64,000 nt of DNA from Janthinobacterium sp. BJB426 (GTDB lineage: Bacteria; Pseudomonadota; Gammaproteobacteria; Burkholderiales; Burkholderiaceae_D): NCBI RefSeq assembly GCF_002735705.1, contig NZ_PDZL01000007.1, positions 222,559-286,558 of the forward strand. Direction: 5' to 3'. The notes beneath the pieces are model-generated. The model was not told the DNA's origin. It saw nothing but the letters and a program-made list of their open reading frames with translations, and searched no databases. A program made the position numbers and the translations under genes. Below are positions 63,884 through 64,000 of this stretch, one piece after another; position 1 is the stretch's first letter, and each line of letters opens with the position of its first letter.

Positions 63884-64000
63884 CTTCCTTCTTCGCAGCT
63901 GACAAACACAACGCTTTGTCGATAGCGCGAAAGCAGTAACCGAATACAGTTCTTTAACAATTAACAGTCGATAAGTGTGGGCATTTGATGTAAGTGCAGC
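63884..64000 (+). ncRNA. 5' leader of a 16S-23S-5S rRNA operon (16S gene beyond the window)
   Basis: The stretch after the promoter has no gene and includes boxA and the conserved GATAAGTGTGGGC stretch. No mature 16S start sequence is reached by base 64000, so the 16S gene must begin shortly after the right edge. Confidence 0.75.
63950..63961 (+). promoter_or_regulatory. rRNA leader boxA antitermination site
   Basis: GTTCTTTAACAA matches the boxA core (GCTCTTTAACAA in E. coli) with one difference. It is followed by GTCGATAAGTGTGGGC, as in leaders of 16S genes in Burkholderiales. NusB/NusE would bind the RNA here to prevent early termination. Confidence 0.8.

Overview
The window is a high-G+C, gene-dense bacterial chromosome segment. 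It most resembles a beta-proteobacterium of the Oxalobacteraceae (Janthinobacterium/Massilia/Duganella type). The evidence is a PEP-CTERM sorted protein, the rpe-gph-trpEGDC gene order, FadE- and ECHDC3-like lipid genes, and an rRNA leader of Burkholderiales type at the right edge. The genus is an inference. About 53 protein genes, two identical tRNA-Phe genes, one intact insertion sequence and the leader of an rRNA operon can be supported.

Left part (1-10 kb): a nucleotide pyrophosphohydrolase cut by the window edge and a GNAT acetyltransferase; a cytochrome P450 divergent from an AraC-type regulator; an acetolactate synthase large subunit divergent from an Lrp/AsnC regulator, with a near-consensus Lrp box between them; a TonB-dependent receptor; and a NarL-type two-component pair.

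10-30 kb: a two-gene unit of a PEP-CTERM protein and a large secreted subtilase; three consecutive AIM24-family genes; a crotonase-fold protein lacking both usual catalytic glutamates; a GIN-domain protein; a flavin reductase; NADP-type glutamate dehydrogenase; a DUF819 membrane protein; a U32 (TrhP/YegQ) tRNA-modification protein; a TetR/MFS efflux pair with two identical operators; DUF1059; and FadE. An A/T-rich orphan gene then sits beside the first tRNA-Phe.

30-50 kb: exported proteins, a di-heme cytochrome c peroxidase, an S9 peptidase, a GGDEF-EAL protein, a divergent YggS/MocR pair (both linked to pyridoxal phosphate), a glutamine amidotransferase, a 1060-bp IS1595-like element, PsiF, DUF2058, the second tRNA-Phe, an aldo/keto reductase with an LLM oxidoreductase, a UbiH-family hydroxylase, a DsbC-type protein, and a periplasmic molybdenum hydroxylase (IorA/IorB type) followed by its probable cofactor cytidylyltransferase.

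Right part (50-64 kb): an M61 peptidase, a diguanylate cyclase, a small lipoprotein and the operon rpe-gph-(trpL)-trpE-trpG-trpD-trpC on the minus strand. Between gph and trpE lies an unannotated 30-codon leader with four Trp codons followed by a hairpin and six T, which is a classic tryptophan attenuator. Then come apaG, a 48-residue membrane protein back-to-back with mltA, a universal stress protein, an MFS transporter and a canonical enoyl-CoA hydratase. The window closes on an rrn promoter and boxA just before the expected 16S gene.

No CRISPR array, prophage, toxin-antitoxin pair or recognisable defence island is visible. The strongest new-looking items are the trp attenuator, the Lrp and TetR operator sets, the PEP-CTERM/subtilase pair and the A/T-rich orphan gene next to tRNA-Phe.
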